Shown in pieces: positions 22,481-34,400 of a stretch of 64,000 bases of DNA. The position numbers and the translations under genes were made by a program. The first letter of the stretch is position 1. The number at the start of each line of letters is the position of its first letter. The stretch comes from Thereva unica (Eukaryota; Arthropoda; Insecta; Diptera; Therevidae): the NCBI GenBank assembly GCA_949987705.1, contig OX465281.1:239527143-239591142 (forward strand). Direction: 5' to 3'. The notes beneath the pieces are model-generated. The model was not told the origin of the DNA. It worked only from the letters and a program-made list of their open reading frames with translations, and did not search any database.

Positions 22481-22592
22481 ACCAATAGGCCGGCTCTGAT
22501 TCGATTGCGTAAGTCAAGCAGCATTGGACGTGGTTAGTACTAAGTCGGAGGACCGCTTGGTAAAATGACACTGGGATTTGGAATGGTCTATG
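22481..22592 (+). repeat. 5S rRNA-derived sequence, copy 2 (SINE3-like or pseudogene)
   Basis: AAGTCAAGCAGCATTGGACG, TGGTTAGTAC and GGACCGCTTGG match insect 5S rRNA positions of the internal promoter (box A, intermediate element, box C) closely. Upstream CGGCTCTGATTCGATTGCGT aligns at roughly two thirds of positions to CGGTTCTCGTCCGATCACCG. After the 5S part comes TTTGGAATGGTCTATG, shared with copy 1 at 10481. The 5' third of 5S is not recognisable, so this is not a functional 5S gene. Confidence 0.7.
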
Positions 22593-22839
22593 CGGTCCAT
22601 TTAAAGATGTTCATATCTGTAGCTGGAGCGTGCATACCTCCAGCGGCGAATTTTTAGATTTTCAAGCTTGGCATAACCCAGGCGCATTTACTCGTTATGC
22701 TTGTTGGATACTTATATACTTTTCAGAAAAATAAGCAACTAAATTATTTTTACTCAAGCAATCAAGAAAATGTCCCTGTTGATTGGGTTGGTTATTTGTC
22801 TGCGATCGTCGAAACAGAATAATGTGCTTGTCTTGCATA

Positions 22840-23230
22840 ATACTAATCGTATGAGTAACGTAGAGTACCGATATCAGCGAAGCTGTGAAGTGGGTTGAAG
22901 TGGATTGCCATTAGGTCATTTATAAAAATAAGAAATAGAGCAGGCGACAGAATTGATCCTTGGATGACACCAGCAGAGATTGTGTGAGGTTTAAATTTGA
23001 CGCCATTCAGCATTACTTTAATTGAACGAACGGAAAGGAAACTCACGATCCAGCTCTGTAGAAACGAATCAAAACCAATAGCTTTGACATAACCCAGTAG
23101 AGATTAGTGTCATACTTTTTCGAAAACCCTGGAGATATTTAGAGCAACTGGACAAGACTTACCAAATCAATGCTTGCTTTGGTAGAGGAATTTTGTAAGG
23201 ACATTTAAAGATCGCCAGTAGATATTTTTC
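22840..23230 (-). pseudogene. CR1/Jockey-like reverse transcriptase fragment
   Basis: Minus frames give ALNISRVF-like sequence then WIVSFLSVRSIKVMLNGVKF, HTISAGVIQGSILSPALFLI and FINDLMAIHFNPLHSFADI. These are the RT fingers/palm motifs with the GVPQGSVLSP box and a damaged (F)ADD (here FADI). Upstream decay includes stops and a frameshift near 23100. It lacks endonuclease and thumb. Confidence 0.8.
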
Positions 23231-23285
23231 GTACGAAGAAAACTACCAGAGTTCCAATATCCAAGGTTCATCGCCATCATATTAA

Positions 23286-23468
23286 CACATATTCGAACCG
23301 CGTCCGACCCGAATGACGGTCGTGTGTCGGACGACACATGTAGAGAAAATATACAGGTAAAAATTTACCAGTCAGTCCCCAGTTTTCCGTGTCCACACCG
23401 TGTCAAACTAATTGAGTTTATTTTTACGCGGACAGGGTGTTGATGCGGTGCGAATATATCTGTCCCGA
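23286..23468. repeat. Foldback/MITE-like element, about 180 bp
   Basis: ACACATATTCGAACCGCGTC near 23286 is inverted at the right end (…GCGGTGCGAATATATCTGTC), with about 15 of 19 positions matching in the core. Inner palindromic words (GTGTCGGACGACAC) add secondary structure. Target duplication unclear. Confidence 0.5.
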
Positions 23469-24479
23469 ACTTGTCGTCTTGTTATGCAATAACTGAACTG
23501 GTCAGCTGAAGTTGGCTGAATCTACCTACTTCTTAAATGGTTGTGTTGCGGGAATAATTTTATTGTACAATCAGGCAATCTTTTATTTCACCAGAATAGT
23601 CGCTATGATAAAAATAATAAAATTTTTCCAGGACAGACCTGAAGCGATTGTGTGTCAGTTTTTCAATGAATCAATGAAACAGCAAATGATGTAATCTCCA
23701 ATTAGTTTAAGGGCGCAATTTTTTACCATGTCAAGCCATGCTAAGCTGATTTTCGATGATTTCCCCCCAATGCAACGGATTGAAGAGTACGACATCACCT
23801 CGTATACAATTCTTTTATTTGGGCCGGGGTATCGAAAACAACATAATCATAGCTCGATAAGGAAAAACATTGTAAATTATTACCACTGGTTTAGAAATCC
23901 GAGATTGTCGAATCGATAGTCTAAATATAAGAATAATCTCATGAGACTGAAGTTGGGGCCTTATTCAGTAATGCTTTCAGCTTTCAATAATGCAGTTGCG
24001 CGTATTTGTTTTTGAATTAGTATTACTGAAAGCACCGATGATTTGTTCAAAATTTCAACCTGCTTGGGACGTTTGCGCAAATCTTGGAACTTTGTTTGTA
24101 CTATCTGATTAAAGAAAATGAGAAATTAATGTGTCAAAATTGAAATGCCGTTCGTAGCGTGTTCTCAGTATACTATATACAATAAAAATGAATCCGTTTC
24201 CGTTGGTCACGCCATTACTTGTGAATGACTTTAGAAAATGGCGCAGAGAACTGGATAATTTCAGAAAACTTAACGGCTAATGTGTGTATGTCCGTATGTT
24301 CGCAATAGGCTTCCACACCGTGCACCCGATCTTGATGAAATTTTAACTTTGTGCTATTTACAGTAACAGAAAAACACATAGGCTATTCTATTGCTTTCTA
24401 AAGCCATTCCTAGGAGGCGCTGTCATCGAGAGCTTCGTTGAAAATTATAATTATGACCGAAATTAAAAATGGCCGCGAA
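23469..24479. other. Unassigned region with a small inverted repeat
   Basis: Around 23968-24050 CAGTAATGCTTTCAGC and ATTACTGAAAGC are inverted over about 80 bp, which may be a small MITE remnant. Frames at 23512 and 23728 show no recognisable domain. Confidence 0.4.
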
Positions 24480-24620
24480 AATATCTTTGAATCTGCCAAT
24501 TTTGTTCCAATTCCAATCAAGGTGGGTATCTAGGGGTTTAAAGGTTGCAAATAACGAATTTATGATCGAAGGTTATAAATTCAAAATTTCTGGGTCAATA
24601 GGGCCGACAAACTTTGCCAA
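24480..24620 (+). repeat. Dispersed repeat family Y, copy 1
   Basis: About 75% similar to the reverse complement of 45382-45530 (shared GTATCT.GGGGTTTAAAGGTT, AACGAATTTATGATC, CAATAGGGC). Nature unknown; no coding signal. Confidence 0.6.
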
Positions 24621-24662
24621 ATTGGTGTCATTACCCGGTTAGCTGAATGTAGTTTGTTCAAT

Positions 24663-24856
24663 AGAGTTACTCTTCTAACACAGAACGTGCACCTCTCATC
24701 TGGCCTGAGAAACATTTACCACTTCTCAGTGGCTCAGCTAAGACATGAAGACATAAAATATTAAGCAACATATAAGAGCAAACACAAAAAGGGAGTGGGG
24801 CACGCAAGGAGTCACGGCACATTAAAAAGAGTCCTTTTAAGGACAACTTTACAACT
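24663..24856 (-). mobile_element. 5'-truncated CR1-like copy (3'UTR only)
   Basis: Matches the 3' region of the element at 516-4446 over about 190 bp: from the ORF2 end (AAAGTTGTCCTTAAAAGGAC) through TTAGCTGAGCCACTGAGAAG and the GGTAAATGTTTCTCAG block to TAACTCTA. The open frame at 24667-24894 is this untranslated region and not a gene. No TA-rich tail follows. Confidence 0.8.
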
Positions 24857-25788
24857 CTTGAAATCCTAGCTACAAATGAAAAAAAAATGAACATATTATA
24901 TCCTGAAACTCTCCAAGTAATCGGTTAAGAATTGATTAACAAACTTTTTTTGGAAAGATGGTAAAGAAATGTGGGATTTATATACAATAAATGAGAACTA
25001 AAGAAACCCTCCACCTCTAAAATTTTAGGTAAAAGAATTCTGCAACACGGGAAGTGACTGGCCTCTGCGTAAACAAATCAAACCTGGGTCAGTCACATTG
25101 CAGATAAGAACCCAGGGGCCAAGCAGTGGTTCCTTTATTTTACTCCAATGGGTGTAGCAAGGTACAATGGTTTCCAGCTAGTTAAATATGTTTCTAGCTT
25201 GCGCAACTGATTAACCTAATATTTTCTCTTTTGCAAACATGCTTTTAATCAGACAAGCAAACATGCAATTATAAAAAAGCTCTCTATTTTCAAGGCAAAA
25301 GAATAGGTGGGGCTCGAATATACATAGTATAGTTGTTTTCAAACGTCGTGACATCCCGCGCATGTTCCCCAGCCAAGCTCTTAAAAATGTGCTTAGACAA
25401 AAGTTTCATTTAACTCCTCCTATCAAATCTCTTGCTGCCATGTAATCAGTCGCGACTGCGTATTGCCAAAGGAAGGTGTATCTTTCTGGGACTTCAATGA
25501 TTATTTAAAAAATTTACAAATTATGACTGAAAAAAACCCGTTTTTATATATATTTTTTATTTTAAGGTTTTTGTATTTTACACATATGCTACAAAAATAA
25601 ATTGTAGCAATTTCTACTAAAAAATACGAAATTTGTATTTTTATCACTTTGATTACTTGATTGTTGACATTTTCCGCCAGTCGCATACGCGCTTCTGCTT
25701 GGTTGGAGGTTGTATTGCTTGCGGCTGCGTAGAACTCTCAATTTATGAATGAAAATGCTCATATCTTTAAAAGAAATTTTTCCAGCAA
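24857..25788. other. Unassigned region
   Basis: No gene or element recognised. The frame 25501-25686 is AT-composition driven. Confidence 0.4.
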
Positions 25789-25790
25789 TA

Positions 25791-26220
25791 GGGAATCTTA
25801 CGCAAAGGTCAACTCAGATGGCGCCACCGAAGTATAACGTAAACACACAACAACAACATAACAGCAACAAAAATATGATATCCATATACTGATCAGTCCT
25901 AAATCCTATTTTAATATGATCTTCAGACCTAAAGTGATCTGGACAAAGTCTTGAGTGCTTTGTGCCCTTAAACTTTTTTCAACGCACAGCTATTTCCCAT
26001 AGCTCTCGTTTGTTTTTAGGAAATAAATGAACCCGCAATATTAGTCCATCCAAATACACAACACTGATGCATATTTAATAGAATATAAGATTTTATCATT
26101 GAATAACCGAAAAATCAGGATAATCAAGAACTGTCTGACAGACGGGAGATAAATGTCACTTAATGTTTACGTTATAATACATTGGCGCCCCTAGCGGGAG
26201 TAATTTCCAATAAGGTTCCC
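25791..26220. mobile_element. TA-flanked MITE, 430 bp
   Basis: Ends GGGAATCTTA and GGGAACCTTA (inverted) flanked by TA at 25789-25790 and 26221-26222. Further in, TATAACGTAAACA and GGCGCC occur in inverse orientation in both arms. The interior is non-coding. Ends diverge more than in the 18840 element, so it is older. Confidence 0.65.
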
Positions 26221-26222
26221 TA

Positions 26223-26819
26223 TTCTTTTAATTTATTTTAAATTTAGGGATGAGAAATATTTAGCATAATTATAGTAAAATTATGCTTAGGACGATGGAT
26301 AAACTGACTTGGTTGAGCAGGAGTTTTACATGTATTTAAAAGCTCTGCTCAACACATATAAAGATTAATTAACTTTACTCATTCGGCATGCGCGCATCCC
26401 CTCCCAAATTATTTTGTTGAGTTTTTTCTGCGTTTGTTGCCGTTTTAACTAAAAAGCGGGGAAATGATAGAACAATATTTATAAAATTTGGCAATGAGGT
26501 CGCAGAACTGTTCAAATTTTTTGTGTCACGGAGTTTGAAAAAATCTATACTAGTAGATTATAGCCAGTAATGTGGATATGAGGATATTGGACCAATACTG
26601 TATCGAGAGTATATCAATAGTTTGAATAATAAGAGATTTTATATTTGTTATTAGCCCAAAACCGTAATATGGTGACAAGATTGTGCTGAGAATGGATTCA
26701 TCCTAATAGCACAAAATCTGAAGAATTAACAGGAATTACTCTAGTTCTTCTGCATTTAAAAACCTAAGCAATTTAGTTTATCAAACAAATATACGTATAC
26801 CATTACCTTAAATGGCCAT
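26223..26819. other. Unassigned region downstream of the Mef2 3' end
   Basis: No recognisable element or gene. Confidence 0.4.
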
Positions 26820-28305
26820 CGAAATATTATTTTTTTGCATTTATAATACTAAAACAAATAAAAAAAATGTTGAAAATGAAAATAAAAAGAAAATATAAAA
26901 AATTTTCAGAAACACGCTATATTTTTTTTTACAAAATAATATGGCAACAAATTTTCTCTTTTACAAAAAAAAATGACACAAATGACTACAAAACTTTCTT
27001 TTTTTCTCTATTTTATAAAAGCAAATTTTTTTAAAAAATAAGTTTTTTTTTTCAAACAAAAACCAACACGATTGCACTTCAAATGTACATATATATATAA
27101 ATTTATATATAATTATAATATAAAGGTAGGCAGACAATAATAATAATTAAATTCACCCGTTTTTTTGTTTTTCTAAATAATCGAAACAATTTCTATTTTC
27201 TTACATAATTTATGTTTTGCATGAGTTTTTTTTTAATTTTTAATAATTATTGTAATTTTTTTTTGTATTGTTTTGTTTTAACTTTTTTATTTATTTTACT
27301 TAAATATAAAAATTTTCATTGTGTATTTTAAAACTAACGTAAAATTATGACTTTCTGCAATTGTATGTAAATTGCACTAAATAATTTCAAATTATTTCAC
27401 TGTTTTTATTTTTTCTGTTTTTTTTTTCTTTTTTGTTTTTTATTTAATATCTATATTTAAATCGAACTGATCCTAGTTAAAATAAAAAATAAATGATGAA
27501 AACAACGAAATTCTAGAACGCAGCAGGTAATAGCTTTTTTATATTTTATATGTACCTATATATTTGTTTTTTACTCAGTTTCTTTTATTTAAATTTTTAT
27601 TTTTTCTGTTTTAATAAAATAAGTCATATAACCACTACGTCTCTGTCTCTCTTTACTAGTAATTATCATAGAAAACAAACAATTTATTTTTTCTTTTGCT
27701 TAGATTCGACAAACATCAGTTATTTTTTGTTTCTGTTGTTACTATTTACAATAATTGTGTTTATTTTTTGTTTTTATATGTAAAATGATTTTTTTGTTTT
27801 TAAATTTTTATAATTCTTATATCTTAATTCTCACAAAGATATGACACGATTGTTTCATACAGTTATAAAGTTACTTTCCACCGTCTTCAAAAAAATTGTT
27901 TTTATTTTTTATTTAACTTTTACTCTTCTTATAGACTGCAAAAATATATTTTCTGTTTATTTCAGTATTAATATATTTCTTTTTTTGTTTTATATTTATA
28001 TTTTTGTTTTTTTTTCACTTAAAAAAATTTCTTCCAAGAATTTCTTTTCCAGGTGTAAAAATGTTTCTTATTTTCTCTCATCTCACAAGTTATCCTTTTT
28101 TTTATATGAAAATATAAATTTCTGCGTTTTCTTTATTAATTTTTGTTTTTTGTTTTTAAATATTTATTTTTAATTTAATATTTGTTTTTTACTTTAACAC
28201 AATAACGCTGTTTGATGCGCCATTACCCTGGTTGTTACCGTTATTTTGTATCCTTCGCTGAAGGTGATGATAACTGTTAGAAAAATTTGGATACCTTGAT
28301 CCTTG
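26820..28305 (-). other. Mef2: Probable proximal Mef2 3'UTR, strongly A-rich in the sense strand
   Basis: Directly downstream of the Mef2 stop the plus strand is dominated by T runs, so the transcript would be A-rich. I see no transposon signature here. AATAAA-type hexamers (TTTATT on plus) are frequent, the nearest about 28163, so the true cleavage site cannot be picked. Two long plus-strand frames here (27550-27783 and 27841-28173) are Phe/Leu/Ile runs produced by T-rich composition and are not genes. Confidence 0.55.
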
Positions 28306-28439
28306 CTATGTTGACCATCCTTCCGAAATACGTGGTCGCTTATGTGGCTGATTTGGTGAATCATAGTCAGGCAGTTGCGAGCTAGACGAATGCCTTAGAT
28401 CGCTTCCTGGCGATGGAACATTTGTTGGTGTTACCGAGC
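28306..28439 (-). CDS. Mef2: Mef2 terminal coding exon 8
   Basis: 134 nt, completing codon 428 and encoding residues 429-471 plus TAG (28308-28306). After CCCCTCAG it reads [20 protein letters not shown], then [19 protein letters not shown] and EGWST. The DYDxPNxxHKRPRISxGW tail matches fly Mef2, where the basic cluster acts as a nuclear localisation signal in the family. It lacks the long poly-Gln stretch of Drosophila between TPTPG and DYD. Confidence 0.94.
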
Positions 28440-31400
28440 CTGAGGGGGAGAGAAGAAAATCTGTTAACTGTTAGAAGGATTCTAATAAATGAGTGGTTTT
28501 TTTTTGGTTTTTGATTTATATGAAATTTTGTATATTTTTTTGATTGAGGATACTTTTATAGCGGTTAAACAGTGTGTATGGGTGAGGGGGGAAAAACTAT
28601 CATTATTGCAAGGCCAGAATTAGATCTGTGTGTTTTCTATATATATATATTTTTCTTTTGGTTTACACTGCAATCAATCATCATGCTTTCAGGTTATTTC
28701 ATATTATTGCATTTTTAAGGTTGTGATTTTAAATTGGAAATGGATATATTGAAAATTTATGAAAATAATTATTTTATTATATTGTATATATGATTTGCTA
28801 AAGCAGTTCATTAAAAAAATGATTTTATAAATAATATTTTACTTAATAAATTTTGAATCAAACTAATTGTGTGTTTATGAGAATACTTAACTAATATCTA
28901 AATTTCCTATCTTAATTTAATTTTATTAAGTTTTAAAACTAACAAATATCAAATAACTAGCTGGAACCCGGTTCGCCTCGCCGCACCCATTAGCCAATAG
29001 TATGGCGTGCGCCAAAATAATTTGGAATCTCAAAGTCGCTTTTTCCATGGGCAGTGAGAGCCTAAAATCCCATAACGGAAGCGAGGATAAAAGTGTCATT
29101 CCGTTCGTTTAAAATTCCAAATCACCCGATCATTTATATTCCCAATCGCAATTCGGTCTCAGTGCCACTCTTGTGATCAGATGCCAAGGGGAGTGTTGTT
29201 ACCCTTAAACGAACGATGTGTGCAGAATTGTCATTTCCCCGCCTGTCATTTCCAATTGTTTTGCGCACTATAGCTTCCGTTTATTTTGCAATTGTGGTGA
29301 AAAGAACATTTTTTCGTATTTTTGATTCCGAATAATAAAATGTTCTGCTAACAATTGGAATTTCGCCATTTCCAACGTCCAAAATTATGTTGAAAATGTT
29401 TGAGCAGAGGCATCTCGTTGAAAATGGACACGCATATTCGTTGGAGCGTGATTTTTTCAAAAATATTCGATAGATATGTAGCTTTCAATCATGTGTTAAG
29501 CTCATTTGCAGGCGTTCATCGGGGTAAAACATGCAAAGTAGAGCGAAAATCCCCTGCAAGTAGTGTCAGAGCGCCTCCCATCGGTTAGTTTTTCCATGGA
29601 AATCTCGCAATGCCCGGTCAAGCGATTCGAGCGATTTTATATGGGCCATGGAGCATTCGTCCCAAATTATAATTTTGCGGGACGTCCCCTCAACGGATAC
29701 GCTGCTGTCGGTGCCGCTGGGTCTCGAACTCTATTCACGATTCGTTGCCATTTGGGCCGGTTTTCGGCCTCGGTGACTGGTAATCATTGATTCGCCCTCG
29801 ATATTCTTTAGCCAGGTTGTCCAAACCATAGTAGTTGAGGTTTTTGTATTTCTTCTTCGGTCAGTGTCTGCTGATAGCATCTTTGCCTAACTGTCTCGTT
29901 TCAAAGGCAATCGCGGAGTGAGACACCGAGGATCTGCCTCAAACATCACGAAGACCTCGAGCTTCTTAACGAACGGATTGAGCAGTGACTACGTTTCAGA
30001 TCCATAAAGAAGAATCAGAAGGATCAACGTACTTTCGTTTTGTTGGCGATATTGGTTCGTTTACATATGAACCGCTTAAGCGAGGAGAATGTTCCTGTTG
30101 CCAGGCCGATGCGACTGTAAACATCGGCCGTCGATGCCACTTTTTTTCCTCAATAAATGATCCCAAAAATTTGAATATGGGGACTTGTTTGAGTTGGGTT
30201 CCATTGAGGTGATCACTGGACCTCGAACCGTCTGTTGTGAGCAATTTGGTCTATTCCGCATTGATTTTTAGCCCGTGACTTGGCGATGCGGGAAATGTGG
30301 TATAAGATGCCCGTTGCTTCGGTATCTGTTGCGGCAAAGGCGGCGCCTGCGAACATTAAGTCGGTTACGAAGTTGTTGTCATCGAATCGAACTTCAATTC
30401 GGGTACTTCTCGCGTAATCGCGTCAATCACAACTTTGAAAAGAAGTGGAGCAGCGATGTCTCCCTGTCGGACAACCGTTTGAATTGGGAACTCCTCGGAT
30501 AAGTCGCTTCGGATGCGAACGCTGCTGGTTGAGTCATCGTTCGACGTTTGCAGAAGTTGGATCATTTTCAATGGCACAATCTCCACAAGCTGTTTCAGTC
30601 GATGCAATCGAAAGCGGATTTGAAATCGATGAAAACCACGACAGTTCATTTGCCGCAACGAATTTTTTCTTTCATTAAATGACGGGGAGCGAATATTTGA
30701 TCAATGCATCCTCGATGTGGTCTAAATCCCGCTTGTTCTTTCCGGCTCGGTTGTCTCGATTTTTCCGTATCCTCGATTGTATGATTTTCGTAAATACTTT
30801 GCCGCCGATCGAAAGGAGCTTAATACCGCGATAATTCTTGCATTCCCGACTGGCGCCTTTTTTCAAAATCGGGACAACGACCGCTTTCTTCCACGACTAC
30901 GGGACACGATCCGAATGTCATAGGTGTGTTATGAGGACATGGAGGCGTTGTGATATGACATCACCTCCGGCTTTGTTGCTGTATGACACATGCGTATAGT
31001 GTACAGTTTTTATATCGGTATGCCCGAACTGGTCTGATTCTGCTGCTGTAGATTTTCGGTTGTGTTCTTTTTGTCAGCTCTTTGAAGCTTAGTAGTTTTC
31101 TTTGAATACCACCGATCTACTTTTGCCTATCTGCCTGTTAGCCAATCTATCACTTGTAGCTACTGATGTGTTTTTCATGTATGTATGTACTGCACTGTAT
31201 ATAATTCCTAGGTATTTAAATGCTGCTACTAATTCGAAGTGGTATTCACCAATATGTAGATCGTGTCTTCTTGGTCTAATGAGGTCTTTAGTTTTTTTAA
31301 TTTTCATTTATTTTAAGACTGATTTTTTCCCAGTTCATGCACTTTTTGTTTTTTGATTTTATCAAATGCTTACTTAAAGTAGATAAACACGCAGTGGACA

Positions 31401-34400
31401 TCTTTGTCTTTATTAAATTAAGTTCCTGTTTTTCCTCTACTCTATATATGGATTAAGAATTCCAAAATATTTCGTCCTGTTTTCATTAAAAATAAGTTCA
31501 ACTTTCGAAGCACCACAAAGTGCTGCGATAATTGTCCTTTTTATGATGATTATGTTATTGGCATATGACATTACAGTTTCAGCAGTCTAAATTATAATAA
31601 TTGAGCTCATCGTTTCAATAAGTTTTATTATTTATAGCTTCTTTCACATCGCACAGTATATTCAGATTTCATATTTGCATTATTGTCAAATGTGTGCTTA
31701 TTATGTGTTTTTACATATATATTCCGGTATCTTAGTGGAATATTCCAATAATAGATTTTGAATTTGTCATTTTTTATTTAAGATATTTCAATGAATGTCT
31801 CTGAAAGCTGCTGTTTTAATCCTGGTTCACAACAACCCCGATAACGACAACTTCCTCTCAACTGCGGGAGCAAACATTCACAGAGAAAGCGACACCGACA
31901 ATTATGTACTATTCTCATTACAACCACAACAACAATATAACAATAAACAAAAATACAGAAACGACATATAAATGGTCAAATAAAAATATGCGCGAAAATA
32001 TGGTCCATGGAGGGGGTTACAATTACAAAATTAAATGAAAATTAAATTTATGGTCAAGGACATAACAATAACAATTTATATGGAAATTGACGTTGCCAGC
32101 TTAAATTGTGAACCGGGGATTACGTTGAAACTTTTGAAAAACTGTCGTATTTCTCCCACAATATGAAAGGTTTGTAATTCTTATATCTTCCACTTTTCCT
32201 GTGCGTTTTGCTTCCTTTTATGCACTGTTTGTTGTTCTCTGGTTCTAAGAAAGCATTCTTTTTCTGCTACATGCTAGTTGTCATCATGTGAGATTTGTTG
32301 TTGAGTAGCCATGGTTTTTTCTTTAGTGCACATTTATCTTTAAACGATTTGTCTACCTGATCGCGGATTAGTTTCGTTCTTTTGACATGTTCTCCCTCTA
32401 TAATCGATTTTTATATGTATAATATCTTAAACATACTTTATTCTAACTTATACTAACATATAATGCAATATTAACAACAATCCAAAATATACACGTTCTA
32501 TAGTGTACAAGTCCATGTACAATTGACAAGTAATTTTCAAAATGATTTATGAACAAACTAAATCCTTTTCTTACATCAACTGCGAATCTGCTTAAAAACT
32601 ACTCTCTAAAGAGCCAAATACACGAGCGCTCCAACCGCTACGCTCGCTACGCCAGTTGTTGTTTTAGTGTAGGTAGCGTGGTCGGATGGATTGCTCGTGA
32701 ATTTGGCTCTTAATACGTCTGTAGCTAATACCATGCAACTAATTTATTCGTAAACACATTCCCAATGTTTTTAGGCTTACAATATCATCATCAGTGCTAA
32801 AAAGAATCCATGAACACAAAAATTTTAAAATAATTAGAACTTGGAACAATGAAATTCTCTGCCTGTCCAACTATGTGGTTCGGAAGAATGGACATTGAAA
32901 AACACAGACTGGTAGGAAGATTTGAAAGGAAAATCCTTCGTTCGATCTACAAAGGAATACAGGTTGATGGCGTTTGGAGGGGAAGATACAACAGACTACG
33001 ATGGACTGGTCATGTCCAACGAGGTGGGGAAAGGAACCCGACAAGCCTGGTGTTGGGAAAAGTACCGCCAGGAAAACGGAGACCAGGTCGTCCTAAGAAA
33101 AGATACATAGATGACGTCGAGGATGACTTGATACAGTTGGATATAAGAAACTGGAAAAGTAGGATCGAGAATCATGTAGGCGTATGCTGGAGGAAGCCAA
33201 GAAAACGCTGTGGAGCTCCTGATGATGATGAATACTATGTGCTCTATTACTCCATTCACGACGTGAAGTGATGTGAACTTTGTAGTTCTTTATAAAGGTG
33301 ACCTCGGATATGCGAAAATCGGTTTCTGTGAGAATGTTGACAAAGTCCAGCACCTTAAAGTACCCTCCCCTGATTCTTTTATTCTAAAGACTGCGATAAT
33401 TGTTTTTTCCCTTGCCACAAGGTTCAAAGGAAAGAGGTATAACACAACGTTTAGGGCATCTGTAGGTGTGGAGTGAAGTGCATATGCATAATGTATATGT
33501 ATATTTTTGCACTTTCTGTAGTTTGTTTAGCACAGTGGACTTAGTCAAGGTTGGCAACCATACTAAGACCCCGTATAGGAGTATTGGACGGACAATCGCT
33601 GTATAGATCCATCGTACTATAATAGGGGAGAAGCCCCATTTCTTCCCTATGAATTTTTTGTAAGCGAAAAGCGCTATGTTTGTTACGATGGATTTGACCA
33701 GCTGTGGTGAGGCTGGAGGGTTTATCGCGATGATTGTCTCAGTCGTGGTACTACTCGGAAAGTGGATGTTCATGAGTAGTATAAGAGAATCTTCGCTTGA
33801 GTCTGTCCAATCGTCATTTTTTTGCGTAAGTAACTAAGCATTATTGGCGTTGTAGTTAGTATTTAACGTAGCCTTGCGCCTTTCGATGTGAACTCTATAT
33901 TGCTGCTAAAGGTAGCACAGGCGGTACGTTTGGCCTTCCTTATTGCCATTTTGTATCTATTCAGTTTCGGACTTATGTGAATACATAGATTGTATTATTG
34001 TGACAAAACATATACACTACTGTTGGATATTTTAAGCTTTGACACAACTTTCCTAATGCAGAAAGAAAATTAAAGAAGAACTAATAAATTAATTGTCTTT
34101 CAAATTTACCTTGATTCGATTAATATCAGCGCAAAGGTAAGAAAGGGAGAAAAGTAGCTTGCCTTGCTCAAATTAAACGGAGATCGAATATATTTTCAGA
34201 TGGAACTGGTTTAAAAACAAGTAGAAAAATGCAAAATGTTATCCTTAACGAAAAGATGCAGCTAATGCAGAATACATCCTTATTTTTATGCCTACGAGTT
34301 TACATATCCTTATTTTTAAAATTCATTTCATTAATATCAATTTAAAAAAAACTTTAACTACATCAAAGGTAGGTTTAAACATTAATATCAGCAAGAAATA

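Noticed and set aside
22481..22592. Functional 5S rRNA gene
   Set aside because: The first third of 5S is not recognisable and there is a non-5S tail shared with another copy.
24667..24894. 75-aa minus-strand open frame as a gene
   Set aside because: It is the 3' untranslated region of a truncated CR1-like copy.
27550..28173. Two Phe/Leu/Ile-rich plus-strand frames resembling membrane proteins
   Set aside because: They arise from T-rich composition in the sequence downstream of Mef2, with no domain or start context.
33273..33476. Plus-strand 67-aa frame beside the RTE fragment
   Set aside because: It overlaps the antisense LOA-like RT frame and has no motif.
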